Below are positions 18,973-27,928 of a DNA stretch of 28,075 bases, in pieces. Numbering within the stretch: the first letter of the stretch is position 1; every line of letters starts with the position of its first letter. Made by a program: the position numbers and the translations under genes. This stretch comes from Gnetum montanum (taxonomy: Eukaryota > Streptophyta > Gnetopsida > Gnetales > Gnetaceae): contig MNCI01011375.1 of assembly GCA_015680685.1 (NCBI GenBank), positions 1 through 28,075 of the forward strand, written 5' to 3'. Below the pieces are notes generated by a model, which had not been told where the DNA came from, searched no databases, and saw only the letters and a list, made by a program, of their open reading frames with translations.

Positions 18973-19503
18973 CTGCGTCAGGGTCCACCTATGGAAGACA
19001 TTTGATCATGTCATCGACAAGTCCCTGCACGAATGCAAAATTGTCAAGGATCTCATCCCATGACTCCGCACGAATTGGAGGGGGTCTTGCGGCATCAACA
19101 GTAGTGCTTGTTACATGACTAAGCATATCAGCAATGACCATAATGGACTATGATAAGGCAGACGTATCGCTGAACTCACCAGCGTCCGATTACGATCTTT
19201 CTTCCTATTGATGCAAGACAATGGCGGTAGCCTTGGTGGAAGGTCCTGCTAAGTCTACACGAGCCCCTTCCTCATGTGCTGGTGCCTTTCGTTTTAGGAG
19301 ACCAGCGTCTTTTTTATTCAAGAGAGATGCCTCTTTGTTGGTAGGAGGAGGCTCCCTAATGATAAGAGCCCCTACCCTACAGACAGGAGCTCCTTTATTC
19401 TTGACTAGGGCCCTCTCCTCTGAGACTGGGGCCTCTATGTCTTTATTCATTGCCCTTGTCTTAGGGGCTGACACTTCTTCATCGCTTTCTTCTTCTTCTT
19501 CCT
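18973..19503 (-). pseudogene. Antisense gene exon 5, acidic and repetitive
   Basis: It begins with a Glu/Asp run (EEEEEESDEEVSAPK). Imperfect 7-8-residue repeats rich in A, P, K and E follow (APVSEER, ALVKNKG, APVCRVG, ASLLNKKD, APAHEEG), suggesting a flexible linker. The 3' part reads MVIADMLSHVTSTTVDAARP and DEILDNFAFVQGLVDDMIK. The acceptor is a T-rich tract ending GCTAGCAG; the donor is a perfect GTAAGT. Four stops. Confidence 0.65.
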
Positions 19504-19638
19504 CTGCTAGCAAAAAAACATGTTTGCATCGGTCCAAAAATAAGTTAGTTCAAAGTAGATGCTACACTACGCTACACCGCCTAGTGCAGCATAGCGTAGC
19601 AAACAATAGCAAAATAAGCATTACACAAAAGAATTTAC

Positions 19639-20693
19639 CAATGGGGGGTTGCATCCTCTATAGGTTAAGCCGCAGTCTTCGTCCCTTCTCTTCCTCCACG
19701 CGAAGGGTTTCCCTAGCTAGGGAAGGCCTCTTCCTTTGCAACTCTTTGGACACAATATTGGCTATGAGACGTTCCCCCCATGTCACGCTACCAGCTATAG
19801 TAGGGGGCATCTCTCCTATGTTGTCATGGCCACGAACATTGCGAGCCACCAGATCCTTGGTCATTACAGACAACGACTTCCCGATTATTTCTGGGGGATC
19901 TTAGGCTCGTGTGGTCTGGAGGATCTAGCGAATCCATAGCCTAGAAATCTAGTTGCAATTTGGCATGACCCAAACTCCATCCTCTTGAACCACTAGAAAC
20001 TCCGTAGAAGGAAAATTGCAAGCCAAATTTTGGAGGCATAGTGTATGTTGGAGTGGGACTCCATTTTTTGACGGAGTCCCAAAATCTCAACTTGCAAGCC
20101 TTTACATAGGAAACTAGTCCAGTTGTAATGGGCCCCTTCTTCCATAACCTACCGCATTATCCAGGCCTACTCGAGCCCTAGGACCTTCCCTTGGGTAAGC
20201 AGTTGGGGGAATGCGTGAGCATGGAAGACGGGGTAAATCTCCATGGCGGGTCCATCCTTAAGCTTATCCATGGGAAGCCCTTTTCACTCCCTAACAAGCC
20301 CCAACTACTCCTAGATATCCTTCTTCTGAAGAGTCAACTCCTTCTTGCCCTTTGATCCTATAAGGACGTCGTTGGCAGGAACATTGAACAGGTCCGTAAA
20401 CAGCTGGTCATTGATTTTAATGACCACCCGTATGCCCTGTATGTGCATGCGAAAGTGGCTCACCCTTTCAGAGAAGGAGTTGACCAGGGAAAGCATCTCA
20501 ACGGTAGGAACGCTCGGATTTGGGACCACAAACAAATCCATAAGCCCCACCTTTTGGATGTTTTGGACCAAGGAGTCTGAGGCCCCATGGTTTAGCTAGC
20601 GTTGGCTCGCTTCTACTTCATGGTATTTGAAGTAGATGTTTTCCCCCTACGTCTCGACGATTACCACCATCACCTCCTAGGGTGTTTTTGCCC
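19639..20693 (-). pseudogene. Antisense gene exon 4, frameshifted
   Basis: This is the largest exon (1,055 bases). The first part reads GENIYFKYHEVEASQR, VEMLSLVNSFSERVSHFRMH, IRVVIKINDQLFTDLFNVPA and EEGAHYNWTSFLCKGLQ. It is loosely reminiscent of transposon-associated plant proteins that combine a small folded domain with a GLP/NVPA-like loop; this is only an impression. Around 20000-20050 the likely frame changes by one to reach FLVVQEDGVWVMPNC, SLSVMTKDLVARNV and WGERLIANIVSKELQRKRP. The exon length is one base off the phase required downstream, in agreement. Ten or more TAG/TAA/TGA stops are present. Confidence 0.6.
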
Positions 20694-20778
20694 CTGCAAC
20701 ATTTTTCACAACACACGCTTAGCATAACAACATAAGAAATACAAAGATTACAAAAACACTTAAGCATGTGACACTTAC

Positions 20779-21111
20779 TGTTTGACCCACCGAGCCTATA
20801 CGGTAATGGGAACAGTGGGAGTTCAGCCTGAACTTCTTCAACCATGACTTGCTTGAAGGGTTCTACCCACTTCTCGTCCAGCCAACCCTTCTCCTTGCAC
20901 TGATTGTAGGGAACATGAAATGNACCAACCCTTCTCCTTGCACTGATTGTAGGGAACATGAAATGTGCTTGGGTAGGTATGGTATTCTCCCCCTCACTGA
21001 GTGATCACACCCGCCTGTAGGTTCTTAACGAAAGAGAACTCCTGTAGGGCTAGCTATGTTGTAGCCAGCAGACCCGATCGATCATGAACCCCATCATCAT
21101 TGATAAAGAAC
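20779..21111 (-). pseudogene. Antisense gene exon 3, carrying the N and duplicated 41-mer
   Basis: Acceptor TTACTAG and donor GTAAGT. As given the exon is 333 bases, but 43 of these (a 41-base repeat plus two, one being N) appear duplicated. With 290 bases the phase at both borders is right and the frame reads through. Visible peptides are FFINDDGVHDRSGLLA, CKEKGWLDEKWVEPFKQVM and ELPLFPLPYRLGG. Two stops, TAG and TGA, remain. Not recognised by family. Confidence 0.6.
20881..20964. repeat. 41-bp direct repeat around a single N (probable assembly join)
   Basis: The 41 bases ending ATGAAATG at 20922 reappear identically just after N20923, starting at 20925. Identical contig ends on both sides of an N are typical of an unmerged overlap. 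Collapsing it restores the exon 3 frame and splice phase. Confidence 0.85.
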
Positions 21112-21193
21112 CTAGTAACAAACACATACTGTTAGCATTCAGCCAATATGGCCAGCGTTGCACAACGTAGTGGAGCAAGGCTGCAAGACTCAC

Positions 21194-21643
21194 CTGCCAG
21201 CACAATAGACAGTCCTCTGTGGGTTCTGAAAGCACGTTGCCATGTAACGTGCAAGGAAAAATGAGTTGTAACAGTGGTAGCAGTTGTATTCAGGCATGTC
21301 CCAGATCTAGGCTAAACACCTCAACCCTACTGAGCGTTGGCTAGATCCCTCTCCCTACCTACTCATGATTGCCCCATCGGTAAAAGATTTTAGAATGCCC
21401 CAACTTGCCCTAGGCAACATGGCTTCTGTTATGCCAAAGGCCTCCTCCTCCTCTAGGAAAGACCAAATGATCACACTGAAGTGGTCAAGGAGGAATTGCA
21501 AAAAGTCCCGTGCCCCTTTCCTGAACCAGACCCCTCGCTCTCCCATACATATCTGGGGAGGAGGACCGTTGGCCACAAGTCTACTCACATGGCACAGGAC
21601 CCCTCTAATTTCCAAAATAATCAGCCTGGGCCTCAGCCCCTCC
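21194..21643 (-). pseudogene. Antisense gene exon 2, FCP1/SCP (HAD) phosphatase-like
   Basis: The acceptor TGTTGTGCAG follows a T/G-rich tract and the donor is GTGAGT. Early in the exon, LIILEIRGVLCHV (near 21624-21586) matches the motif-I strand of plant NIF/FCP1-like proteins, usually L-x-LD-x-x-G-x-L. The catalytic Asp position is Glu here (codon 21612-21610). A second block, WFRKGARDFLQFLLDHFSVIIWS (positions 21528-21460), matches the family's R-P-G-x-x-x-F-L...V-x-I-W-[TS]-S segment. Family members dephosphorylate Ser in proteins such as the RNA polymerase II tail. The later part has no clear motif III, and two TAG stops occur. A remote or chance similarity cannot be excluded. Confidence 0.5.
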
Positions 21644-22163
21644 CTGCACAACACAATCAGCAAATGTTAGCATCATACCTAAGGGCAATAATGCGCAACG
21701 TAGCAACGCCTAGCAATTCATGCATATAGCGTAACATAACCCTTTGACCGTGCATAGTGTAGCAAGGGCATGAAAGCCTCGCGTAGCAAGAACATGCGAA
21801 TAGCCTAGAGTGGCAACAAAACAATTGACGACATGCCCTAGCAAAACATGTGTTACACTGCTGCATCACACATGGCCTAGCCCTCCTAAGGGTTTTACGT
21901 TACAATGTGCAAAGGTTAAGTAACTTAAATTGCCCCAACCCCTGCAGTTATGATGACTGCGGTGGTGGCGATTTCAGTGACCTTGCATGCAACCATAACG
22001 TAACGTTTATGCATCCACCATGACCGAAACAGTGACAATGGCGATGCAAAGGCCAAAATGACGCGACCACAGAAAACACAGGTAGCCAGGAATGGCCACA
22101 AAACAAGAGCAGAGAACAATAGAAAGCACAAAACGAAAAAGCAAAGGAAGCATAGTAACCTAC

Positions 22164-22273
22164 TAGGTCAACAATGTGCTCTTCCACGCCGCAACGCACG
22201 CTTGTGGTGCATGCCCCAGGGTCTTCTTCACCTCCTCAACCTTTGCAAGCGCCAAATGAGTCTTAGGAGCCAT
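22164..22273 (-). pseudogene. Antisense gene exon 1
   Basis: It starts at the ATG 22273-22271 (MAPKTHLALAKVEEVKKTLG) and ends in a GTAGGT donor. The frame is also open upstream to an ATG at 22411, so the start is not certain; the TATA-like box at 22433-22423 favours the inner ATG. The codon split across the junction to exon 2 reads TA|G, one transition from CAG. Confidence 0.55.
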
Positions 22274-22422
22274 TGTCCTGCTTGCAAATTTACAATCTTT
22301 GTTGTAAAAAATCGCCTCGCTAGTTGTTAACATAGTTGCTTCATGCTCCGAAATCACCTTATGCTCCGATGTGGGCTCTGTGCTCTTACAGTGAGAATGG
22401 AAAATTGCCAAGGTTTAACCCC

Positions 22423-22433
22423 TATTTATTTAT
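22423..22433 (-). promoter_or_regulatory. TATA-like box of the antisense gene
   Basis: On the minus strand this reads ATAAATAAATA, about 150 bases upstream of the ATG at 22273 and just upstream of the longer in-frame ATG at 22411. Confidence 0.45.
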
Positions 22434-22465
22434 GGTCGTAATGATAAGAGGGGGGAAACTTGCCA

Positions 22466-22479
22466 CTCTCTCTCTCTCT
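22466..22479 (-). promoter_or_regulatory. (GA)7 tract upstream of the antisense gene
   Basis: Seven CT units on the plus strand, so GA on the coding strand, lie about 35 bases upstream of the TATA-like box. GA-repeat stretches are common in plant core promoters, but they are also common microsatellites. Confidence 0.4.
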
Positions 22480-22614
22480 GATTAATGTGGAGCGCACCGT
22501 ACAGCGTAGCATGCTCACCACGACATCGTAGCACTATTAGCATTAAAGCCTTGACACGCTTCAAGCCAACTACTTGCTTTCCCGAAAAAAAATATATTTG
22601 TTTTTGATTAAGGG

Positions 22615-23100
22615 TCCAAAAATACCTTAAACTAGCAATCCTAGCAATCGCAACACGATGGGTCCAAAAAGACCTTAAACTAGCAATCCTAGCGTAGTCG
22701 CACCTCTAACGGTCCAAAAAGACCCTAAACTAGCAGTTTCAACCTGTTACGTTTGCAGTACGCAATGACATTAAACTAACAACACCACATGCTTATATGG
22801 GCAAGTTTCGCATCTTCTTCCATATTGGAAGTGTCGTAATTTCTAGTAGTTTTTTGTTTTCATGATAGCAGTTCGTATTTTCGCGTTGACGGTTTGGCAC
22901 TCCTCATACCCGCAGTTTCCCGTTTCACATATTATCATTTTGCATGTTACAATTTGGTAGTCCAAAATGACACTAAACTAGCAGTTTGGCATTTGCATAT
23001 TGATAGTCACACAACTTCACACCTTAGAATAGCAGTTTTACACCTTTAGCAGTCCTACACTCTTGTGCCTTAGCCGTCCCCCATGATCCTAAATTGGCAA
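22615..23100 (+). repeat. TAAACTAGC motif array upstream of A pol
   Basis: Motifs such as GACCTTAAACTAGCA, GACCCTAAACTAGCA, ATGACATTAAACTAACA and ATGACACTAAACTAGCA occur about eight times with uneven spacing. The first three share a longer GGTCCAAAAA prefix. No frame crosses the region. Confidence 0.7.
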
Positions 23101-23186
23101 ACCTTCAATCTTTACATCATCACACTTCGCAAGTTGTATCTCATTACTACTTTGCAAACTTTGTTACACACAATCTCTGCCAACAT

Positions 23187-26100
23187 ATGCCTCTTAACCA
23201 GGCTTTTATCTCATGTTGGTAGGAAAAGCAAGAGATAGAGATCCATCGCAACCTCTCCACGCCCTTAACGTCCACAGGGTAGGCTCGCGAGACAGTTGGA
23301 CCCCAACATGATCGACTGGGGGTCGACCACAACTAGCACTATAGCAGCCTTAGAAGCATCCCCAGACTGGCCCAAGCCCTAGACTTAGAGGTCGAGGATG
23401 TAACCGAGGACCCTCTCATCGAGACGCCTGTAACCACGTCAAAGGGGTAGGTGAAAACGTTAAGACTCAGCTCTCTCCTAGACACACAAACGCATAAAAG
23501 CATAGCCAAGATTCTGCAAGACAACATTGATGTCTTCGTATGGCCGTACAATGACGTGCTGGGTCTGGATCTGTGACTGATTCAGCACAACATCATCCTA
23601 GATCCACGCATGAAGGCAGTCAAGTAGAAGGCTCGCAAAGTTAAGCCGGAAATCGCACTAGCCGTGAGGGATGAAATCACCAAGCTATACCAAGTAGGTT
23701 TCATCTGCACGGTTAACTATTTAGAATGGGTGTCCAACGTCATTGTGGTTTCAAAGAAAATGAGAGAAATATGAATCTGTATAGATTTCTGGGACTTGAA
23801 CAAGGCAACGATCAAGGACAACTTCCTATTTCCAAGCATTGATCAACTCATCGACACCACAGCTGGTCATGCTCTGCTATCCTTCATGGATGGTTTCTCC
23901 AAATACAACCAAATCTACATTAACCTAGAGCATCAGCTGTCAACAAACTTCATGACCCCATGGAGGACCTTCTGCTACACCATGATGCCCTTCGAGCTCA
24001 AGAATGTTGGAGCAACCTACCAGTGAGCCATGACTTACATTTTCAGGGACTACATCCCAGAAACATTAAACAACTACATGGATGATATAGCAGTCAAGTC
24101 CAAGGAGGTAGCTGATCACCCACGCGATCTAGGGGTAGTCCTCAAATGCTACCAAATGCACAACTTACACCTCAATCCTAATAAGTGTGGCTTCAAGATG
24201 AAAACTGGATGCATGTTAGGGTTCATAGTATCAGAGGCCGAAATACGAGTAGACCCTAACAAAGTCAGGGCCATCGTCAACCTGGCACCTCCGACAAACC
24301 TTAAAGAATTACGTGGTTTGCAAGGTAGAGTGCAATTCATTCAAAGGTTCATAGCGAGGTTGACTGATAAGTTACATCCCATGCAACATGTTCTAAAGAA
24401 AGGGGTTAACTTTGAATGGACAACCCAGTGTCAACAAGCCTTTGAAGACCTAAAGAAGGAACTCTCACACCTCTCAACTGTGCATCCATCACAAAGGGAT
24501 AAAACCTTCTTTATCTACCTCGCCACCTTCGACACATCTGTAGCAGCACTGCTATGTCAGAAGCGAGATGATGATTCTGAGATACCAGTGTATTGTCTGA
24601 GCCATGCACTAATAGCACATGAGGTGAATTACAACGAAGTGGAGAGGAAATGCCTTGCCTTAGTGTTTGCACTAAAAAAGTGGAGGCATTACCTATTCCG
24701 CGATACAATCAATATCATTTGCAAAAGCAATATACTTCGGGCCATCATTAATAACCTATACAAAAGTAGCAGGATAGCCCAATGGAAGGCAATAACAGTG
24801 AAGTTCGATTTACACTATGTAAGTTAATCATCGACAAAGGGCCAAGCCATAGCAACCCAACTCACAACCTCGCCAGTTGACGACCAAGCAACCATAGACC
24901 CCGAATTCCCAGATGAATACGTTAGCAATGTCAACAGCGTCTCATCGCATCTCAAAGCCACTTTACACTTCGACGGTGCCTCAACCGTGCAAGGAAGTAG
25001 TGCCGCTGCCATCATCACGTTCCCCTCTAGGGAAATGCATTCATCCACTTATCGTTTTACGTTCCCTTGCACCAACAACGTGGCAAAATATGAGGGGTTA
25101 CTCAGAGGCCTCTTAACTACTCGAGCATCATGCATACAACACTTGGAAATCCAAGGAGATTCACAACTAGTTGTGAATCAAATCACCGAGTTCTATGCCT
25201 ACAAGGCTATGCACCTGCAACCCTACTACGACCTAGCAAAAATCCTACTTAAGCAATTTGCAACCACAGATGTGCAACACGTGCCACGCAACGAGAACAC
25301 TGTGGTAGATGCCTTAACTACCCTTGCATTAAACATTCCATCACATTCCCTAGCAAACCTGCCAACCTAGATTATAGAATGTGCAGAGCCTATCACTCAG
25401 GTGGAACATGTGGCCTTTGTCAGTGCTACGGATACCCAGGAGTGGTATGCCAACATTAAAACTTATCTATAGCATGGCAAACCCCTAGGAGGATTGACAT
25501 CTGCCCAGATAGATGTAATCTGTAAGCGTGCCCGACAATACGTGCTCATGGGAAATGACACCCTATGCCGACGCTCCTATGACAGGATATTGTTGGCAAG
25601 TGTGGGTGGAGAGCAAGCACAAAAGGTAGTTAATGAAGTGCATGAGGGGCTGTGCGGTGGACACATAGCACCCAGGGCTATGGCTACAAAAATCAGATGC
25701 CTAGGGTACTACTGGCCCCACATGGAATGTGACTACCTGTCGAAAGTCAAGATGTGTGACACGTGCAAGAGATACGTAAATCTCATACACGTAGCACCTG
25801 CAGACCTACACCCAACGCAAATCACGTGGCCCTTCCAATGATGGGGATTAGAACTCATAGGGCCTATCATGCCTAAGTCCTCCGTAGGGCATAGTTTCAT
25901 CATCAGTGCCACAAAGTATTTTACTAAGTGGGTGGAAGCTATTCCCATAAGGAAGACAACGTCTCAGCAAATCTGCCATTCATCCTAGATAACATCGTAA
26001 CAAGGTTCGGGCTTCCAATGACTATTGTGACCAAAAATGGGCCATATTTTAGCAGTACGAAAACCCAAACCTTCTGTAGCAATATAGGCATTAAATAATC

Positions 26101-26683
26101 ATTTTCCTCCCCCTATTATCCGTAGGCAAACGGGTAGGCGGAGGCTACAAACAAGTCCATCATCAACTTGCTGAAGCGGATGCTTAACAACAACAAGAGG
26201 TGGTGGCACGAGCAAATCCTCTACGTCCTATGGGCCTACGAAACGACGTGCAGGACTGTAACAAGTAATACCCCTTACAGCCTTGTGTATGGATTTGAAG
26301 CTGTGTTGCCTCTTGAGTTGCAGGTACCATCACTCCAGATGATCCTATCTGATGTCGTGAGTGAGGCCCAGAACAACGAGTCACGGATCATCGACCTCGA
26401 CTCAATAGAGGAGGAGCATGCGTAGATGTTGAGACACATCAAGCACTAACAAAGCAAGCAGTAGTAGAAGCACCATGTAGACCCACATCGATGAATAGTG
26501 TAGAAGGGAGACCTCATCCTCAAGGTCGTCTGTGAGCACGTGAGCAAATTCTCAGCCAATTGGGAAGGTCCTTACGTGGTCACTAAAGCCTTTAGGAATG
26601 GAGCCTTCAAGTTGGCAGACATGGATGGTAACGAGTTCGCCAACCTGGTGAATCACTTGTACCTTAAGCCGTACTACATCTGA
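23187..26683 (+). pseudogene. pol: pol of element A: RT, RNase H, archaeal-type RNase H, integrase
   Basis: The frame is open apart from stops from about ATG 23187 to 25985; a one-base loss near 25980 then shifts it, and it ends at TGA 26681. RT: FMDG with the first catalytic Asp at 23889, and NYMDDI with YMDD at 24075-24086. Ty3 RNase H: FFIYLATFDTSVAALL and VEYNE-like NYNEVERKCLALVFALKKWRHYL (24510-24700). Second RNase H: LHFDGAST (Asp at 24972), GDSQLVV (Asp at 25158), VVDAL; its usual AEYEA-like Glu is Lys at 25086. Integrase: HEGLCGGH and CDTC zinc finger; catalytic core with Glu at 25851 where GLD is usual, Lys at 26033 where TDNG is usual, and the Glu of AEATNK at 26141. A GPYVV and NHLYLKPYY tail follows. 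At least a dozen stops are CGA, CAG or CAA derivatives. The enzyme set is inactive. Confidence 0.9.
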
Positions 26684-26689
26684 AGCACA

Positions 26690-26925
26690 AAGGTAGCCAC
26701 CACCATCCGCTATGACAATAAATTGGCAATCGCACCAAGCAGCGTTTGCAATGACATTAAACTAGTGGCACCGAGTAGCGTCTGCAATGACGGTAAACTA
26801 GTGGCATCGAGCATCATCCACTACGACGTTAAATTAGCATGTGCAGTCTGTTGGGAACTTAAATCAGCATAGTGGTCTGCTGGGACCTTAAACTAGCACA
26901 CGGTCTACCAAGACCTTAAATTGGG
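26690..26925 (+). repeat. TAAACTAG motif array after A pol
   Basis: Seven copies of the ATGACNNTAAACTAGTGGCA/GACCTTAAACTAGCA type begin just after the integrase stop, mostly at 30-45-bp spacing. This is the same relative position as the array in B (after the coding region, before the polypurine tract). Confidence 0.7.
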
Positions 26926-27912
26926 TTTGCGTCACATCCCTAGTGTGCATCTATGCCGAGTACGCATCAAACGAGCATGCACGATGCTAACGTATGGGTG
27001 GGATGTCGTAGCTCTAGAACATAGTTCACGACGTAATGAGAATGCGGTCTGGGACACATGTGACGCCGCCACCCTTAGCATCATGTTGATCCTTTGAAAA
27101 TGTATTATGACATGATACTGGCCCTCTGGACCTACCATCATCGTGGTCCATTACCTTGACGGTAGTTCCTTGGCTAGTTCCTGTAGTATTATGGCCCAAC
27201 CACAATATTGTTACTCTCCAGACCCCTACCAATGCCTCGGCTCGCACAATGTTCAGCTATGTGGTAGCTGATCCCATAGCTGAACTGAGAATGCATGCCT
27301 TTGGCAGGGATTCCAGGGCATCTGCACTCACAACAACTCCCAACGCCTCAGAGGCCAGCTCCTCCACGCCAGTGCTATCAAGACCGTTGTTGGCCTTCCT
27401 ACTTTGGACATCACACACCAGCAGCGATGCCTAACAGCTTCAACAATGCTAGCAGCCAGCAACACCTTTGCCCCCAAGGGTACGTCTTGCTACAGCAGCA
27501 AATGCTACTGCATCGCGAAGCGAGTGCCTTGGCTAGCTCAGCTACTTCAGAGTGCAAGTTCCATGACATGCGTAACACAACTCGTTGTATGGAAAGCATT
27601 TATAGGCATGTCAAAATCCTTCACGGATGTAACGCAACTCATCTTGTGAAGGAAACACCTATTCTACAAGAGGTTGAAGAATAGTGCCAACTAAAGATGA
27701 AAATGCGAATGAGTCCCTCATGAGCACTCCGACAAGGGACTCTGCTAAACATCATCTTTGCTCTCTACCTTAACCTCTGCAAAACCAATGCAACACTCTC
27801 AAGTATGGTCAAGTGACGTCTCGACACTCACCAATTGACAACCTCAGCATTTTTCCTACTGCAGTGTTTCGTATTCTTTGTCAACATCTATTGAGCCCAT
27901 CCTCCAGACGTC
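26926..27912 (+). other. 3' non-coding region of element A
   Basis: About 1 kb between the motif array and the polypurine tract. Short overlapping frames occur (for example 27295-27684) but share no visible domain, and none stands out from chance. An 11-bp perfect inverted repeat (27251-27285) is the only structured element seen. Confidence 0.5.
27251..27285. repeat. Inverted repeat with 11-bp perfect arms
   Basis: GTTCAGCTATG at 27251-27261 and CATAGCTGAAC at 27275-27285 are exact reverse complements with a 13-base loop. It is a possible RNA stem in the 3' region of A. Confidence 0.75.
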
Positions 27913-27928
27913 AACAAAGAGGGGCCAA
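27913..27928 (+). other. Polypurine tract of element A
   Basis: AACAAAGAGGGGCCAA immediately precedes the 3' LTR and primes plus-strand synthesis in this class. The B equivalent at 13531 is nearly the same. Confidence 0.85.

Larger units (their letters stand above)
17824..22273 (-). pseudogene. Multi-exon antisense gene inside element A, large protein with possible HAD/FCP1-like domain
   Basis: Seven minus-strand exons can be placed: 22273-22164, 21643-21194, 21111-20779, 20693-19639, 19503-18973, 18868-18045 and 17958-17824. Introns are 520, 82, 85, 135, 104 and 86 bases, all GT-AG, with donors GTAGGT, GTGAGT, GTAAGT, GTAAAT, GTAAGT and GTTAGT. Splice phases agree across all junctions if the repeat around the N at 20923 is counted once and one frameshift in exon 4 (around 20000-20050) is allowed. 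The product would be about 1,100 residues. About twenty in-frame stops are TAG, TAA or TGA, each one transition from Gln or Arg codons, so the copy is dead but recently coding. Exon 2 resembles the FCP1/SCP phosphatase fold; exon 5 is acidic and repetitive; exon 6 is a long charged region; exon 7 is an acidic tail. Antisense extra ORFs are known in Tat elements, but a spliced one between protease and RT is not familiar to me. Function unknown. Confidence 0.8.

Noticed and set aside
19221-19904. 227-codon plus-strand ORF
   Set aside because: Complement of antisense exons 4 and 5; Ser/Leu-rich shadow of the Glu/Lys-rich coding strand, and it crosses intron 4.
27295-27684. 129-codon ORF in the 3' region of A
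   Set aside because: Overlapped by other frames of similar length, no domain or repeat, no counterpart in B; not distinguishable from chance.
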